Position numbers and translations under genes: made by a program. The notes under the pieces were generated by a model. That model was not told where the DNA came from. It worked only from the letters and a program-made list of their open reading frames with translations, and did no database searches. Source: DAOTTX01 sp034437515 (GTDB lineage: Bacteria; Chloroflexota; Anaerolineae; Aggregatilineales; Phototrophicaceae). From it: a stretch of DNA of 24,382 nt. The stretch covers positions 1 through 24,382 of the forward strand of contig DAOTTX010000049.1 in the NCBI GenBank assembly GCA_034437515.1. The letters are read 5' to 3'. Below, piece after piece: positions 22,918-24,382 of the stretch (positions are counted from its first letter, which is position 1; each line of letters opens with the position of its first letter).

Positions 22918-24165
22918 CTAACTCTCAATCACCTTGTTGTCGATCAACTGCTGCTGTACCCGCTGCCCACGCGGGTTAAATGCGAAGTGCTGCCCGTGAA
23001 TCTCGAACTCCATATCTTGCATGGCACGTCCGGCGCGGTTCTTTTCCACCGTGAACACCACCCAGTTACGGAACTGCTTGGCGTTATACGGATTGAACGC
23101 GATGTGATCTTTCGCCAAAATTTGATACTTGTTATTCATAATCACGGCGATGTCGGATTCGTAATCCAGCGCGCTGCTACCACGCAGGTGATAGAGGTGG
23201 ATGCGCTTGCTTTTCAGCCCTTCACGGTCCGCCGCCACGATAGACCAGACCGGGACGTCAAGCGAGAGCGCGATGTCCTTCAGTCCTTCTACGATGATCG
23301 TGACCTTGTCGTTTTCATCACGCGGGCGTTCGGGATGGACAGCGATCTTTTGCAGATAGTCCACAAACAAGGTGACGTTGCCACCGGTCGCGTCACACAA
23401 ACGTGCGGTCATCTCTTTGATAGCCCGTAAGTTGGTCACGGCGGGGCTAGCCTTGAGCAGAATAAGCCGGTCAGAATAACGTTGCATCCGTGCGAGGGCG
23501 TCTGAAGTCTTGGAATGTTCGCGCAAAATCGCCTGGAGCGACCCCGCACCGCCATCACGACCCATAAACTCCTTTGCCCGCTGCGAGACGATCACCTGGT
23601 ACAGGTCACGCAGTTTAAGCCCCTGGCTGATGAGCATCTCCGGCGGGGAAATGCTTTCCAGGCACAGCAAACGGTGCATCAAGTGGGTTTCTGTGTGTTC
23701 GTAAGACAGATAAAACGCATATTGATCCGGTCGGGAGGCGATGTTACGCGCAATTTGCAGCGTGGCGATGGTCTTACCGATACCCTGCGCCCCACCCAAC
23801 AGTACCAGTTCGGTCTTGCGCAAGCCACCACCGATAAAACCGTCAAGCGGATCAAAGCCAGTAGGCATGGGCACATAATCGACCAGATCACCACGCACGA
23901 CCTTTTCGTTGGCCTCGTCCATAACCTGCGTCAGTGTGCGGGGCAGATGTGCGCCGCCGCTGCTGGTGCGTCCCTTGCGTGGTGGTGGGGCTGCGGTGTC
24001 GGCTTCTTCGCTCTGCTCTTTCTGCTGCTTCGCGCGGGATGGACGCTTGATGGGTGCAGGGCGATTTGATGGCATCGTAGGCCGTTCAGCATTTGCGTTT
24101 GATTTTTCTTGTTCTTCGGGTCCGTCTGGGTCTGGCAGATGATCTGTAAAGCGTCGAGTCGTCAT
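22918..24165 (-). CDS. DnaB-like RecA-fold ATPase lacking the DnaB N-terminal domain
   Basis: The 415-residue protein has a disordered, basic and acidic N-terminus (1-75), then a DnaB C-terminal type ATPase domain. Walker A is GGAQGIGKT (124-132), Walker B is VTLFVDYLQ (264-272, Asp269), and FYLSYEHTE (151-159) is the H1a-like segment. LRGSSALDYESD (327-338) and EKNRAGR (374-380) match the DnaB LRESGAIEQDAD and KNRNG motifs. The primase-binding N-terminal domain of replicative DnaB is missing. It may be a replicative-helicase paralog, a phage or plasmid helicase, or a regulatory ATPase. ATG 24165 has GAGGA six bases upstream; it is transcribed alone between two promoters and a terminator. Confidence 0.78.
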   Translation of the reverse strand: MTTRRFTDHLPDPDGPEEQEKSNANAERPTMPSNRPAPIKRPSRAKQQKEQSEEADTAAPPPRKGRTSSGGAHLPRTLTQVMDEANEKVVRGDLVDYVPMPTGFDPLDGFIGGGLRKTELVLLGGAQGIGKTIATLQIARNIASRPDQYAFYLSYEHTETHLMHRLLCLESISPPEMLISQGLKLRDLYQVIVSQRAKEFMGRDGGAGSLQAILREHSKTSDALARMQRYSDRLILLKASPAVTNLRAIKEMTARLCDATGGNVTLFVDYLQKIAVHPERPRDENDKVTIIVEGLKDIALSLDVPVWSIVAADREGLKSKRIHLYHLRGSSALDYESDIAVIMNNKYQILAKDHIAFNPYNAKQFRNWVVFTVEKNRAGRAMQDMEFEIHGQHFAFNPRGQRVQQQLIDNKVIES

Positions 24166-24196
24166 ACCCTGTCCTCAGCAAAGATTGTTTAAGTTT

Positions 24197-24225
24197 ATAA
24201 TACAGACATTAGGAGTTACACGCAA
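24197..24225 (-). promoter_or_regulatory. Proximal promoter of the DnaB-like gene
   Basis: On the minus strand TTGCGT (plus 24220-24225) lies 17 bases before TATTAT (plus 24197-24202). Transcription would begin near 24190, giving a leader of about 25 bases. It is the nearer of two candidates. Confidence 0.55.
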
Positions 24226-24254
24226 TCATACCAGTAGTTTAAATTATGTTTCAA
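24225..24254 (-). promoter_or_regulatory. Distal promoter of the DnaB-like gene
   Basis: On the minus strand TTGAAA (plus 24249-24254) lies 18 bases before TATGAT (plus 24225-24230), which carries an extended TG. Both hexamers match five of six consensus bases. The -10 of this promoter abuts the -35 of the proximal one. Confidence 0.6.
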
Positions 24255-24354
24255 AATAATTAATGGATAAATGAAAACAAACCTGAATGATTTTGTGTTG
24301 CTTAAAAGTGAGTAAAATCATTTAAATCCGTTTTATTTTCTCCATAACTTCATA

Positions 24355-24368
24355 GATTGTGCTAGAAT
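24355..24368 (+). promoter_or_regulatory. Possible extended -10 for a gene right of the window
   Basis: TGCTAGAAT (TAGAAT at 24363-24368) is an extended -10 pointing out of the window. No -35 hexamer is at standard spacing. The stretch 24231-24382 is markedly AT-rich with no other feature I can name. Confidence 0.3.
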
Positions 24369-24382
24369 TGCCACATTGTTTA

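Noticed and set aside
24231..24382. Possible replication origin
   Set aside because: AT-rich and next to a DnaB-like gene, but only one degenerate DnaA-box-like site is present and there is no dnaA or dnaN gene.

Overview
The window is about 24.4 kb of gene-dense, moderately GC-rich bacterial DNA with 23 protein-coding genes. I see no rRNA or tRNA gene, CRISPR array or insertion sequence. The gene set (mtaB-yqeY-pgpH-ybeY-dgkA order, lipA, large GT39-type membrane glycosyltransferases, multi-copy ABC-2-like membrane proteins, a DnaB-like ATPase) and a dispersed palindromic repeat at the left edge suggest a member of the Chloroflexota. That assignment is inference from gene content and protein style, not from a marker gene.

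Left region (1-258) holds a cloverleaf-like palindromic repeat and a second hairpin with a T-run. A methyltransferase with its own zinc ribbon follows (259-1152, +). Then a long run of minus-strand genes reads from 12639 down to 1160. In transcription order these are a receiver-domain protein, a secreted TPR protein, an ABC-2-like permease, a LamG-like membrane-anchored protein, MtaB, YqeY, PgpH, YbeY, two tandem DgkA-type kinases, a membrane-anchored TIM-barrel-like protein and a class IV aminotransferase. Most junctions overlap (ATGA, TTGA or TAATG) or are separated by under 25 bases, so there are probably one to three polycistronic units. Part of the run matches the conserved rpsU-yqeY-phoH-pgpH-ybeY-dgkA-era neighbourhood of Firmicutes, but rpsU, phoH and era are missing and dgkA is doubled.

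A short divergent control region (12640-12694) separates that run from a plus-strand operon: an unrecognised protein, a secreted TolB-like propeller protein, and four consecutive paralogous six-helix membrane proteins whose start and stop codons overlap. Hand alignment shows these four share fixed-spacing motifs with one another and, more distantly, with the ABC-2-like permease on the other side of the control region. Five homologous permease-like proteins, a propeller, a TPR protein and a receiver protein, with no ATPase in sight, form the most interesting candidate system in the window. lipA follows with its own extended -10 promoter, then a small two-helix membrane protein.

The right region is on the minus strand: two tandem GT39-type glycosyltransferases (19757-22817), the first of which overlaps the convergent membrane gene by 89 bases, then a rho-independent terminator (22831-22873), a DnaB/RecA-fold ATPase without the DnaB N-terminal domain (22918-24165), and an AT-rich leader (24166-24382) with two well-formed minus-strand promoters.

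All coordinates, motif spacings and start choices were read by hand. No database search was run, so family names rest on motif recognition.
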